DNA from: UBA1756 sp045130235
GTDB lineage: Bacteria; Bacteroidota; Bacteroidia; Bacteroidales; WCHB1-69
Direction of reading: 5' to 3'
DNA length: 64,000 nt
Assembly (NCBI GenBank): GCA_045130235.1
Contig: JBGUPJ010000021.1
Span: 1 to 64,000 of the forward strand
Shown here: positions 7,306 through 16,404 of the stretch, in pieces
How the letters are laid out: every line of letters starts with the position of its first letter
Position numbering within the stretch: position 1 is the stretch's first letter
Notes under the pieces: model-generated
The model's database searches: none
What the model saw: only the letters and a program-made list of their open reading frames with translations
What the model was told of the DNA's origin: nothing
Made by a program: the position numbers and the translations under genes

Positions 7306-8376
7306 ATGAAGATTTGTTTTGCAATTAATAATTTACAAGCCGGCGGAGCAGAAAGGGTCTTTTCCTCTATCGTCAATTGGTTCGTCGAGAACACAGAGCA
7401 TACGATTTGTGCTCTTTTGTTTTCCTATCCCTTTGTGATGCCTGATTTCTATCACATAGATGGACGAGTGCCGGTATTTTACTCAAAGTTTAATGATTAC
7501 AAAGACGCTGTCACAATCCTTCGACAATTATGTCCGGATTGTGTGGTCTCTTTTTTAAATCCTATGAACTTTGTGATTTCCATGGCTACGATAGAACTTG
7601 GAATTGCTCATATTGCATGTGAAAGAAACGACCCCTATTTTAGCCCTAAGTATGAAGAAGATCGCAAAAAAAGGGATTTTGCCTTTTATAATGCTGCAGG
7701 ATGTATCTTTCAAACTGCCCATGCTGCCTCTTATTTTGACAAAACCCTTTTGAAAGGTCGTATGACAATTATTCAGAATCCTGTATGTATTAATAGGAGG
7801 GACAAAGAGTCTGTAAAAGAAAATAGAATAGTCGCTATAGGTAGATATGCCGACCAAAAGAATTATCCCGTACTTTTACAAGCATTCTCATTATTTCGTT
7901 CTAAACATCCCCAATACAGATTAGATTGTTACGGAAAGGATTCCGGACGTTTGCATATCATCAAGAATCTTGCAGCCCAAAACCAATGGGACAAAGGTGT
8001 TCTTTTTTCGAGCCCCGTAGAATCAATTCATTCTGAAATTATATCTGCGAAATTGTTTTTAATGACTTCTGCATATGAGGGGATGCCAAATTCTCTGATA
8101 GAAGCATGCGCTCTTGGAATACCTTGTGTTGCTGTTGATGTCCCTGGCATTAAGGATGTTGTTGAACGTTTTCAATGTGGGGTTTTATGTCCAGAGCATA
8201 AACCTGAAATGATTGCATTTGCTATGGAAAACATATTAAATGATAGTATTTCCTATTCTACCTTTTCTGAAAATGGGAAAAAGATTGTGGATGAAATAGG
8301 TATTGACACAATTGCTCCTCTATGGAAAAGTTTTATTGATACTATTATAAAAACATTTAATCCGCATGTTATATAA
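7306..8376 (+). CDS. Glycosyltransferase family 4 (GT-B fold)
   Basis: From the ATG at 7306 the protein has 356 residues. The N-terminal loop AINNLQAGGAERV is typical for GT4 enzymes, and the C-terminal donor-binding region reads TSAYEGMPNSLIEACALG with the EX7E-type glutamates, then VAVDVPGIKDVV. It transfers a sugar from a nucleotide donor to a membrane or soluble acceptor at the cytoplasmic face. An upstream in-frame TTG at 7291 would add five residues; I prefer the ATG because the AINNL strand then sits close to the N-terminus as in relatives. Part of the tightly packed cluster. Confidence 0.85.
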   Translation: MKICFAINNLQAGGAERVFSSIVNWFVENTEHTICALLFSYPFVMPDFYHIDGRVPVFYSKFNDYKDAVTILRQLCPDCVVSFLNPMNFVISMATIELGIAHIACERNDPYFSPKYEEDRKKRDFAFYNAAGCIFQTAHAASYFDKTLLKGRMTIIQNPVCINRRDKESVKENRIVAIGRYADQKNYPVLLQAFSLFRSKHPQYRLDCYGKDSGRLHIIKNLAAQNQWDKGVLFSSPVESIHSEIISAKLFLMTSAYEGMPNSLIEACALGIPCVAVDVPGIKDVVERFQCGVLCPEHKPEMIAFAMENILNDSISYSTFSENGKKIVDEIGIDTIAPLWKSFIDTIIKTFNPHVI

Positions 8377-9274
8377 TATTGATTCTTTAAAAAGATTGGA
8401 GCGTCGTCCTTTTGAAGAATACAATAGACGACATGAACGATTTTTGAGAGAACCTCGAGAGAGACTTATTTGTGATTATTATTATCTATATACTGGGAAA
8501 AAATTAGATTTGAACAATCCCGTGTCTTATAATGAAAAATTACAATGGTTAAAATTGAACTGGTGGGACGAATTAGCGACCCACTATACAGACAAATTAG
8601 AGGTAAAACAAATAGTTGTGTCGAAGATCCCCAGATTGAGTATCATTCCCACTCTTGCCATATATGATACAGCAGATGCCATTGAGTTTGATGCACTACC
8701 AAATGAGTTTGTTATGAAAGCAACTCATGGAAGCGGTTTTAATTTATTTATTAATAATAAGTCTTTAGTGGATGCAAATCGTGTCAAGAGCGTATTTAAA
8801 CGCATCTTGAATGTTAATTATGGCTCAGTAAAATTAGAATGGAACTATTCTAACATCAAACCGAAAATAATAGTAGAGCCATTATATTTTTCTTCAGGGA
8901 ATTCCCCTATTGATTACAAATTTTATTGCTTCCATGGGGAGGTAAAATTTGTAGAGATTTTAAATGCTTGTGATTGGCATTATAACCACGAACCAATAGA
9001 AATGATCGTTGATAAAAATTTCAATCGATTAAGTTTCTCATATTCATTCAACAACGAATTGTCAACATCTCTTTCTCCTAAGTTTAAAGAAATGGTAGAG
9101 ATTGCCGAACGAATTTCTAAACCTTTTCCACATGTTCGGGTTGATTTGTATAATTTCTCGGATAGAATATTTTGGGGCGAATGTACTTTCTTTCCGTCTG
9201 CTGGATACGGATCATTTACTCCTCAGGAAAAAGACAAAGAAATAGGTTCTTACCTCAATATATTAAAAGTATAA
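8366..9274 (+). CDS. TupA-like ATP-grasp protein
   Basis: The 302-residue protein matches the TupA-like ATP-grasp family: NPVSYNEKLQWLKL near residue 50, YTDKLEVKQ, PNEFVMKATHGSGFN as the ATP lid, then VEPLYFSSGNSPIDYKFYCF split over the second lobe, and a DLYNFSDRIFWGE region carrying the metal ligands. TupA is named for teichuronopeptide synthesis, where an amino acid is ligated to a uronic-acid polymer; many homologs sit in polysaccharide clusters. Here it could attach an amino acid to a uronate made through the epimerase encoded upstream. It overlaps the preceding glycosyltransferase gene by 11 bases. Confidence 0.8.
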   Translation: MLYNIDSLKRLERRPFEEYNRRHERFLREPRERLICDYYYLYTGKKLDLNNPVSYNEKLQWLKLNWWDELATHYTDKLEVKQIVVSKIPRLSIIPTLAIYDTADAIEFDALPNEFVMKATHGSGFNLFINNKSLVDANRVKSVFKRILNVNYGSVKLEWNYSNIKPKIIVEPLYFSSGNSPIDYKFYCFHGEVKFVEILNACDWHYNHEPIEMIVDKNFNRLSFSYSFNNELSTSLSPKFKEMVEIAERISKPFPHVRVDLYNFSDRIFWGECTFFPSAGYGSFTPQEKDKEIGSYLNILKV

Positions 9275-9277
9275 CTT

Positions 9278-10465
9278 ATGATAAAATTTGTATATGTTAT
9301 TGTAAGCGATAAGGATGATTATTATTTTGAACAACTCATGGTATCTATCACATCATTATTGTCCAAAAATCCCAGTGCATATATTACTGTTGTTATGGAT
9401 AGATATACTGATAACATCTTATCTGTTGAGCAAAAAGGAGTTTTGTCAAAAATAAATGAAATTAAGGTTATTGACCTAGATCTTAACCTTTCTAAGAAGT
9501 CTAGGAGTCGGTTATTAAAGACAAATTTAAGAAACATTGTTGATGGGGATTTTCTGTATATTGATAATGATACTATCATACTAGAAAGGTTAGATGCAGA
9601 GAATATAGAACTTGATTTGGCAGCGGTTCTTCATTTGCATTTCTCAAGTCTGGAAGAAAGTCCAATGATGGCGAACATGCGGTACTATTCTCAGAAACTC
9701 AACCTTGATTTGTCTTCAAATGAATATTTCAATGGCGGAGTAATATGGGCACGGGACACTAAACAAAACAGAAACTTTTTTAATGAGTGGAATAGATTAT
9801 ATAAGAAATTCCTCTTTGAGTGTGCTATTGATTCTGATCAGATTTCTTTGTATTTTGCTAATATAAGTTGCAACTATTTGCTAAAAGAACTTCCTGGGGT
9901 GTGGAATTGGCAAATAGGTTACGGGTTATCATTTTGGAATAATGCAAAAGTACTACATTTATTAACTGATGTTTACTCAAAACGTCAAGAGGCTTGTGTG
10001 CACTTCTTACAGAAAAAAGACACCTTGCAGAAGATACGTGATATGCATTATGACTTATGCTATGTTGATGATATTATACATTCTGCAAAAACTGGTTTCA
10101 CACCTCAAGCTGGTATTATCGCATACCAATTAGATAATGGACGCATTTACGACGAGATCCATGCTTTTTCAAAAAGGAAAGCAAATTATTTGTTTTCATT
10201 GAATCAATTAAGCCATAGTACTATTTATGAATTTGAGAAGAGAGGTATTCATATTAATGGTTTCATTAGCTCCAACAATATTCCTTTTACTACACCAACA
10301 GGAAAGTTTTTAATGATTTCATCAGAATCTATTCAGAATAAGAGTGATGTAATGGTCATCATAATGGCACGAACAAATAATCTTAATCAGTCAATCCATA
10401 GAGTGATTTCTTTAGGATTCTTATACTTCTATATTATAGTTACTAATTCTTGGTATAGAGCATAA
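9278..10465 (+). CDS. Glycosyltransferase family 8-like (GT-A fold)
   Basis: The 395-residue protein has a GT-A N-terminal half: VSITSLLSKNPSAYITVVMD, then DFLYIDNDTIIL with a DND that fits the metal-binding DxD, and EYFNGGVIWARDT like the FNxGvml block of GT8 enzymes. DSDQISLYFA also matches the D.DQ..LN motif. The last ~120 residues are not part of the catalytic fold and were not recognised. It probably adds a hexose to the cluster product. It is the last gene of the packed run; 141 bases separate it from the next reading frame. Confidence 0.7.
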   Translation: MIKFVYVIVSDKDDYYFEQLMVSITSLLSKNPSAYITVVMDRYTDNILSVEQKGVLSKINEIKVIDLDLNLSKKSRSRLLKTNLRNIVDGDFLYIDNDTIILERLDAENIELDLAAVLHLHFSSLEESPMMANMRYYSQKLNLDLSSNEYFNGGVIWARDTKQNRNFFNEWNRLYKKFLFECAIDSDQISLYFANISCNYLLKELPGVWNWQIGYGLSFWNNAKVLHLLTDVYSKRQEACVHFLQKKDTLQKIRDMHYDLCYVDDIIHSAKTGFTPQAGIIAYQLDNGRIYDEIHAFSKRKANYLFSLNQLSHSTIYEFEKRGIHINGFISSNNIPFTTPTGKFLMISSESIQNKSDVMVIIMARTNNLNQSIHRVISLGFLYFYIIVTNSWYRA

Positions 10466-10606
10466 TCCCGATTATCTATAATATTGGAATACTTTTTCGA
10501 ATTACATTAATCACATTCAGATACCACAATTAATAAAAATGTCCCCATCAATACTCACAACAATGAAAAACAGAGACACCTTCAGTCCCCTCTTATTATA
10601 ATCATA

Positions 10607-11689
10607 ATGATGTTTTCCGTTGCATTCCCCTCCTGCACCCATAGGGTCAAAGAAAATAGCGACAGCACACCAAACGTCAGATATTTCTATGTGGATGAGA
10701 ACTCCAGCCATGAAACTGTTGCATACGCCCAAAAACTGACCGCTTTTGTTGAGAAACTATTGTATGACAAAACCACTTTCGATGCGGATTTGTCGGCGCA
10801 ATTGGATGGACTCGACATAACGCTTCTTACATCACCGGACGGTAAAATGAAAATATATACCTGGTGGAATGGAGAAGGCGGAAGCGTGGTCATTCACAAT
10901 AGCCTTTATCAGACTGCTTGCAACAACAAGTTCCAAGCAGGACTTTTGGAAAATTATGAACAATTTCCCATTGCAATTTATCAGGTTGAATCTTCAAACG
11001 GTCCAGTCTATCTCGTACAGTTTCGTTTTAGAGAATCCAGTACGTATTACGCATACGGCATAGATGCGTTTAAAGTGAATAAAAAGGGAGAATTGGTACG
11101 AGCAGAAGTTTTTGATCGTTCTTCCGAAGATTCTGATGTGTCAAGCGGTTATGATGATTATATCTGCATCGAGGCCTCTTTTCTTTCACTTCCGCCCTCT
11201 GCATCTTGTAAGGGGGGATGGTTGGATGATTTTTTCTTTGGCATGACAAAGAAGGACATTTACACGCCCCATTTTATCAGTGATTCAGAGTTCTGGCATG
11301 ACTACTATATCCATTATGAATGGGATGGAGATCATTTCAATCGTGATGGTTTTCTGACCTATAATCCTAAGCTGAAAAAATATCTGGATGGTGAGGGACA
11401 GCTGACCGAAGAGTTTGAACTGGGAGAATCAATTGTGAGGATAGAAAAAGTTGGAGATGATACATATCGCTATATTGCGTGGAAAAAGAATAAGCTGTTT
11501 TCAGCGGCTCCAGATTTGGTCATCACACAGGGGCTATATAACGAACAGAAACATGAGTACTGCTTCAAGAACGGGGAGTATGAGTATATCTTTAATAACG
11601 ATTCCCAGAATTTGCGAATTATGTACACCGATCCTAAAACGAAAATAACAAGGAAGTTCGCCAACTACGACGTGTATTCGGAAGAATAG
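10607..11689 (+). CDS. Predicted lipoprotein with disrupted 5' end
   Basis: The 360-residue frame begins MMFSVAFPSC, too short for a normal lipoprotein signal. Reading further upstream in the same frame gives QSPLIIIIMMFSVAFPSC, a good hydrophobic core and lipobox but without a start codon. In another frame an ATG at 10563 gives MKNRDTFSPLLL and then a stop. A single-base indel near 10590-10598 would join the two into a standard signal peptide. So the gene is either frameshifted, affected by a sequencing error, or starts at a cryptic site. The mature protein is a paralog of the minus-strand lipoprotein at 25.9-27.0 kb (shared VIxxG, YxFxNxxYxY blocks). Function unknown. Confidence 0.6.
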   Translation: MMFSVAFPSCTHRVKENSDSTPNVRYFYVDENSSHETVAYAQKLTAFVEKLLYDKTTFDADLSAQLDGLDITLLTSPDGKMKIYTWWNGEGGSVVIHNSLYQTACNNKFQAGLLENYEQFPIAIYQVESSNGPVYLVQFRFRESSTYYAYGIDAFKVNKKGELVRAEVFDRSSEDSDVSSGYDDYICIEASFLSLPPSASCKGGWLDDFFFGMTKKDIYTPHFISDSEFWHDYYIHYEWDGDHFNRDGFLTYNPKLKKYLDGEGQLTEEFELGESIVRIEKVGDDTYRYIAWKKNKLFSAAPDLVITQGLYNEQKHEYCFKNGEYEYIFNNDSQNLRIMYTDPKTKITRKFANYDVYSEE

Positions 11690-11800
11690 CCGAAAAATCA
11701 TAATAGACTGATTTGCAAAGGTGATGTGAGGACAAAGCGCACATGCTGATGCCTTAGTGCATGTTACAGACCGCAATGTATAACTTTACGTTTTTTTTAG

Positions 11801-11808
11801 TATCTTTG
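11801..11808 (+). promoter_or_regulatory. Bacteroidetes -7 promoter box (TATCTTTG)
   Basis: TATCTTTG is an exact TAnnTTTG match 33 bases before the ATG at 11842, preceded by a T tract. It supports that ATG over the more upstream in-frame ATG at 11761, which would lie ahead of the promoter. Confidence 0.7.
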
Positions 11809-11841
11809 CGCCTGCAATCATTAACCTTAATCCTATCATTT

Positions 11842-12735
11842 ATGAGACATTTTTTCTTCGCCATCGCAGTCATCCTTGCCGCCACCCTCAGCGGTTGCGG
11901 CAACAGCAAAAACAACGACAACAGCTCAACTGAGCCCGATATGCCCGCTTTTGAGCAGAAATTCCCTCAAAAGAGCATTTGGGTACATCAAGACCAAAAA
12001 GACTCCATTGAAATCACTTTCTCTTCTATGGAGGAGGCGGAATGGAAACTGGCACACAAAGTCACCCATCACGATTTTTACGATGCTTTTGTACAAGTCC
12101 TTTTGTCGGATCCTTCATCAATGGATTATCCATTCAAATCCTTGTCAAGTGAAAAATTTTGTGGGATACATCCGCCTGTTGTTTCCGATGATGGCAATGC
12201 CCGTTTTATTGGTCTGGTACCGGACGCCGCCCACCAAATTCCACAAATGATAGTCCATTATAAAAATAGTGGTACAGTCCGGATTGCAGAGGAGGAATTC
12301 CCATCTGAGAATTGCTTCTATTGTCTCTCTCCTGATACTGTATTTACACTCAATACGGGAACTTCCACATTGTATCTTGTCTGGGGCTATGCTGGCTATA
12401 CGGGCAGCGGAGACTGTTATAGGTTGTGTGCATACGAATTGGATAGTACCGGACTGCATCCCGCATTCGTTTTTAAAGAAGCTGGACAAAGTCTCGAAAC
12501 CGAAATCTGCACCAATGACGAGCTGTATAATGAATTGGCAGAAACTGATTTTAGAGATCTTTGCTATTTCAACCCCAAAGAATCCGCGATTTATATCCGA
12601 ATAGCTGCTTCTAAAGAGGCAGATGAGTGCGGCTGCTCAACACGAATGACCAATCAGTATTGCAAGTACGTGTGGAAAGGGAACCTTTTTAAATACGCAG
12701 GGGAATGCGATTATGCTGCCAATGGAACAAAATAA
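11842..12735 (+). CDS. Predicted lipoprotein, unknown function
   Basis: From the ATG at 11842 the protein starts MRHFFFAIAVILAATLSGCG, a clear signal with lipobox LSGC; the cysteine would be lipidated and the protein anchored in a membrane, probably facing the periplasm or the cell surface. The mature part (~280 residues) has no family I recognise. Its C-terminus (YVWKGNLFKYAGECDYAANG) matches that of the lipoprotein at 13.4-14.2 kb, so the two are paralogs. The next gene, a KptA-like protein, starts 24 bases later and is probably cotranscribed. Confidence 0.75.
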   Translation: MRHFFFAIAVILAATLSGCGNSKNNDNSSTEPDMPAFEQKFPQKSIWVHQDQKDSIEITFSSMEEAEWKLAHKVTHHDFYDAFVQVLLSDPSSMDYPFKSLSSEKFCGIHPPVVSDDGNARFIGLVPDAAHQIPQMIVHYKNSGTVRIAEEEFPSENCFYCLSPDTVFTLNTGTSTLYLVWGYAGYTGSGDCYRLCAYELDSTGLHPAFVFKEAGQSLETEICTNDELYNELAETDFRDLCYFNPKESAIYIRIAASKEADECGCSTRMTNQYCKYVWKGNLFKYAGECDYAANGTK

Positions 12736-12759
12736 CGCATTATCAAAACATCATCCTTC

Positions 12760-13302
12760 ATGGCAGAAAACCGCACTATAGGAAATGATTGCGAACAGCG
12801 CACGCGGGAGCTGATTCGTTTAATCCGGCACGATGATGATGTGTTGATGGAACGGCGTGGTTGGATGCTAATCTCCAATTTGGTGTTCATACATAACTTT
12901 CCTGCGGAGGAGGTCTTTGAAATCGTGGCCACCGACCCGAAGCAAAGGTTTGAGATGTCGGATGATTTGACAGAAATCAGAATGCGCCGGCGACACAGAC
13001 ACGCGAATGGCGTGGGATTGGAGCTGGCAGATCCCCCCGAAAGATTATACCACGGCATTGCCTGCATTTTGGTGCGCTACATCCTGAAAATAGGGATTTT
13101 GGGCTATGTGACACTTTATGACAACAAAAATGAGGCCATCGAAAAAGGGGAAAACATGGACGATACGCCTGTGTATGTGGAGGTCGATGCCAAAAAGATG
13201 AAGGAAGATAATGTCAAACTTTACCGCACTCGCGATGGCAGTTGGATTTCCTTTTCTGTCGCACCTCAATATATCACCAATGTTTTTGCAAAAGGCATAT
13301 AG
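12760..13302 (+). CDS. Divergent KptA/Tpt1-like RNA 2'-phosphotransferase
   Basis: This 180-residue protein aligns along its length with the intact KptA encoded at 16.4 kb: LIRLIRH (Arg23, His24), GW, a DPKQRFEMSDD block, PPERLYHG, and YRTRDGSW near the end. KptA/Tpt1 enzymes use NAD+ to remove an RNA 2'-phosphate, making ADP-ribose 1'',2''-cyclic phosphate. Here the usual IRARQGHS has become IRMRRRHRH and the HVHLS strand is missing (GYVTLYDN), so NAD binding or activity may be lost or altered. It could be a decaying duplicate or a protein with a new role. Confidence 0.7.
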   Translation: MAENRTIGNDCEQRTRELIRLIRHDDDVLMERRGWMLISNLVFIHNFPAEEVFEIVATDPKQRFEMSDDLTEIRMRRRHRHANGVGLELADPPERLYHGIACILVRYILKIGILGYVTLYDNKNEAIEKGENMDDTPVYVEVDAKKMKEDNVKLYRTRDGSWISFSVAPQYITNVFAKGI

Positions 13303-13331
13303 TTCAGTAATGATTATACAATATTTTTTCG

Positions 13332-13339
13332 TATCTTTG
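13332..13339 (+). promoter_or_regulatory. Bacteroidetes -7 promoter box (TATCTTTG), duplicated leader copy 1
   Basis: Exact TAnnTTTG match 33 bases before the ATG at 13373. The DNA from about 13325 to that ATG is closely similar to 15237-15288, including the stretch TTTTTTTTCAATAACCATTA, so promoter and leader were duplicated together. Confidence 0.75.
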
Positions 13340-13372
13340 AGCCTTTTTTTTCAATAACCATTATACCATCGT

Positions 13373-14203
13373 ATGTGTACAAATAAATCATTCAAACATT
13401 TGGTAATCATTGTGTTGGCTGCAATGATGATCACTTTTGTTTTGTGGGGGTGCAGCAAAAAAGAGAATTCTTCACCCCTGAAAACCACCCCAAAAGAGGA
13501 ATGTACAGAATTCGTTTTTGACAACCCCATAGATGAAATCATCAATTCTAACGAGGTGGACACCCGTTTCGACGAGGTTTATAAATTCTTGGTCTCCCAC
13601 CCCGACTTTGCCGCGAATAGCAAAAGCATAGGGTATCGCACCTTTCAAGATGAACCCTACTATTTAATATGGAAAGATTGTGGGAATATCAGAATTTACT
13701 CCATCCCCCTCGAAACAAATTATTCGACGCTTTTTCGAAACATTATACAATTTAAAGACAATGGTGACATAGACACACTATCCCTTCAAAACATTCAAGG
13801 TGAACTAATCGGACTTTACGAAATAAAGAATCAGACTGGAAAGACATATTATTTGTTAAAGACAGAATTGGAAGTGTGTCACCAAGGAATTGTTCATTGG
13901 GAAAACATCAGTGCCTTTTCTGTAAACAATGGGAAACTTGTTAAAGAGAAACTTTTCCATACCAATAATGGTCAATATGATCACATTGAACTGCAATGTG
14001 GCGGTCAGCGATGGTGCCCTTTGCTATTCGGAGAGGTCAGCCTGATTGATGTGGATGAACTTGAAGGAGACTATCCTGTTATTACGGTCGAAGTTGTCAA
14101 CGAAAAAGACTGGCCGACAGGATACGGCTTGAAATATGAATGGGCAGGAGATTTCTTTGAATACGTTGGCAAGTGCGATTACGATGCCAACGGCGAAAAA
14201 TGA
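13373..14203 (+). CDS. Predicted lipoprotein, unknown function
   Basis: The 276-residue protein opens with a signal peptide ending in WGC (VLWGCSKKEN), consistent with a lipobox. The mature part has no recognised family; its C-terminal block (YEWAGDFFEYVGKCDYDANG) is shared with the lipoprotein at 11.8-12.7 kb. The promoter, leader and signal-peptide region resemble those of the lipoprotein at 15.3 kb, although the mature parts of those two proteins are unrelated by eye. This points to local duplication with exchange of modules. Confidence 0.75.
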   Translation: MCTNKSFKHLVIIVLAAMMITFVLWGCSKKENSSPLKTTPKEECTEFVFDNPIDEIINSNEVDTRFDEVYKFLVSHPDFAANSKSIGYRTFQDEPYYLIWKDCGNIRIYSIPLETNYSTLFRNIIQFKDNGDIDTLSLQNIQGELIGLYEIKNQTGKTYYLLKTELEVCHQGIVHWENISAFSVNNGKLVKEKLFHTNNGQYDHIELQCGGQRWCPLLFGEVSLIDVDELEGDYPVITVEVVNEKDWPTGYGLKYEWAGDFFEYVGKCDYDANGEK

Positions 14204-14296
14204 ATGCATGGATGATTGAAATATTATCTGCGTTAGAACGTTGTGTGAAAACAATAACACGAGTTTTTTTTGAGCAGCTAAAAACAATTGTTTATT

Positions 14297-15175
14297 ATGA
14301 AAATGAAACTATTTCCGATTTTTACCCTCTTCATTACCATTGCGTTATGCTCATGCGGGCATAAATCCGCAAATAAGGTTGTTCCCGCCGAAAAGGAAAC
14401 TACTACGAACGATGTTGTGGGAGAAGAGGAAGACCCCGTTTTGTCGCATTTCTCCGACACGCTGACCGACAACCAGTATCATCAAATGATTCTTGAGGCG
14501 ATTGCGAATGGCGACAAGCAAATGTTCGCTAAGATGGTCTCTTATCCGTTATACCGCCAATACCCTCTCCCAGATATAGAGAACGAAGAACAGATGGTGT
14601 GCTATTTCGACACATTATTTGACAAAAACTTTCGTCGCGAGATGGCGAAACTTGATTCCAATTCATGGGAGTTGATTGGCTGGCGAGGGTTTTTGATTCT
14701 TGATGGGGAAATATGGGATGTTGGCCCGCGTATTTGGGTCAATTATTCTTCACCCTTGGAACAGCGTTATTCTGAATATTTGAGCAAGAAGGATATGTCT
14801 CGTCTGCACCCGTCGTTGCGTGGGAACTGGAAGCCTTATTATGCTTGTCAACTTGACGGCGCTGACTATCCGGATTTTGAGTATTCTTTTGCCCGAGTGG
14901 ATGTCAGCACAGACCACGCTCCCGACGAGGAGCCCTCATTTCGCGTGGCTGTCTTCAAAAAAGGAGCCAAAGCATCCGATGCTCCAGCTGTTGTTATATT
15001 GGGAGAAAGAATCATCGAAGGCTCAATGCACATTGAGTCATTATATTTCAAATCCGATGATTATACCGTCATAATTGACCCGAAGGATGTTGAAGATGGG
15101 AAGCCTTATTTTACGATATGCCATGGTGAGAATTGTCAATGCGTTCCTTGCAAGAAGGGTATGCAACCTTTCTAA
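14297..15175 (+). CDS. Predicted lipoprotein, unknown function
   Basis: From ATG 14297 the protein starts MKMKLFPIFTLFITIALCSC, a signal peptide with lipobox LCSC. An upstream in-frame TTG at 14288 is less likely. The mature ~270 residues show no family I recognise; the C-terminus has a CQCVPC cluster. No TAnnTTTG box was found in the 93-base gap before it, so it may be read from the upstream promoter. Confidence 0.7.
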   Translation: MKMKLFPIFTLFITIALCSCGHKSANKVVPAEKETTTNDVVGEEEDPVLSHFSDTLTDNQYHQMILEAIANGDKQMFAKMVSYPLYRQYPLPDIENEEQMVCYFDTLFDKNFRREMAKLDSNSWELIGWRGFLILDGEIWDVGPRIWVNYSSPLEQRYSEYLSKKDMSRLHPSLRGNWKPYYACQLDGADYPDFEYSFARVDVSTDHAPDEEPSFRVAVFKKGAKASDAPAVVILGERIIEGSMHIESLYFKSDDYTVIIDPKDVEDGKPYFTICHGENCQCVPCKKGMQPF

Positions 15176-15243
15176 TAAGATAGCATATACCCACCATTGT
15201 CTTAGCCGAGCAATGGTCAAAGGAATTGTAACATTTTTTTTCG

Positions 15244-15251
15244 TACCTTTG
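15244..15251 (+). promoter_or_regulatory. Bacteroidetes -7 promoter box (TACCTTTG), duplicated leader copy 2
   Basis: Matches TAnnTTTG 34 bases before the ATG at 15286. The leader copies that of the lipoprotein gene at 13373 with few changes. Confidence 0.7.
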
Positions 15252-15285
15252 AACCGTTTTTTTTCAATAACCATTATCCTGTCGT

Positions 15286-16368
15286 ATGCGTAAAAATATT
15301 TTATTTAAACAATTGACAATCATTATGATAGCTGTGGTGATTGTTTTTGTCTTGCCGTTATCTTCCTGTGACCACAAACAAAATAATGCAACTCCTGAAG
15401 AGACACCTGTCGATGAAGAAATGGGTGGAACTGGTGGCGATTTTGACAAAGGTGAAGACTTGTTTTGCAATTTCATGTCTGCTGACCAATTTCCCCAGGA
15501 CGCTTTCTTTGCTGATATGGTGGAAGCCTACAATTCATTTGTCTTGCTGAACGGCCTTTATTCCATTCGAGATAAGTGGAGAAGATACGAATGCTCCGAA
15601 GAGGCTGCGGCTTCTCTCAAATATGCAGACATCAGTAAAATTAAATCAAAAGATCTTCAGGAAAAATTCTCTTGTTGTCTTGCCTTGGGTCAACAGTTTT
15701 TTTCCGAACATCAAGATTATTCAGACAGTTTGCTTTATCGACAATTTTCAGACAGTCTTTACGTTTTGGATTCAACACTTAAAACACGTTTTCATGTGGA
15801 TAACTACACCCATCTATCCGAAGAAATGTTTTGGCAAGCAGTGGATTTTGATGAACAATCGAAAGATTTATTTGGTAAGCTTAGCACTCAAGAAATCACC
15901 CCTGAAAATATCCATACTGCAGCAGCACAAAATGATCTAGAATTTATTCAGCAAAGCATCCAACAAGAGCAGGATTTCAATAAAAAATGTGCTTATGCCA
16001 TGAATTATGTGTATTATGTGGGATTTTACAATACGGATATTGACATCATAGAAAATCTGTTAGATGACGGAAGGTATTCTCCCTACCTGTTCTTTTTATG
16101 GCGAATATGGCGTTGTGGCATACAATTGTGTAATAGTGGTTACGGACCTTCCACTTGGTCGGCAATTCCCAATAAATTATACAACGAAAAGAGGCTAAAA
16201 ATTGCGGAAGTGACATTGAAGCACATTGCTACACATCGAGATGATGCTGTTGCCATTAACCAATTTCTGATGACTGCCGCTCACCCCAATATTTTAAGAA
16301 TTGGGGATTTCCCGGTTGGCAATGAGAGTTTTACAGAATTACATTGCTTGGATTTAGGAACGAGATAG
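15286..16368 (+). CDS. Predicted lipoprotein, helical, unknown function
   Basis: The 360-residue protein begins with a long hydrophobic signal (FKQLTIIMIAVVIVFVL) and lipobox LSSC. The mature protein appears mainly helical and Cys-poor, with no family I recognise. The signal region parallels that of the lipoprotein at 13.4 kb (N..FK.L.II..A), again consistent with a shared 5' module. It is followed after 36 bases by the intact kptA. Confidence 0.7.
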   Translation: MRKNILFKQLTIIMIAVVIVFVLPLSSCDHKQNNATPEETPVDEEMGGTGGDFDKGEDLFCNFMSADQFPQDAFFADMVEAYNSFVLLNGLYSIRDKWRRYECSEEAAASLKYADISKIKSKDLQEKFSCCLALGQQFFSEHQDYSDSLLYRQFSDSLYVLDSTLKTRFHVDNYTHLSEEMFWQAVDFDEQSKDLFGKLSTQEITPENIHTAAAQNDLEFIQQSIQQEQDFNKKCAYAMNYVYYVGFYNTDIDIIENLLDDGRYSPYLFFLWRIWRCGIQLCNSGYGPSTWSAIPNKLYNEKRLKIAEVTLKHIATHRDDAVAINQFLMTAAHPNILRIGDFPVGNESFTELHCLDLGTR

Positions 16369-16404
16369 ACCTTTCAAAATTTATATTAACCAGCATCAAT
16401 AGCC

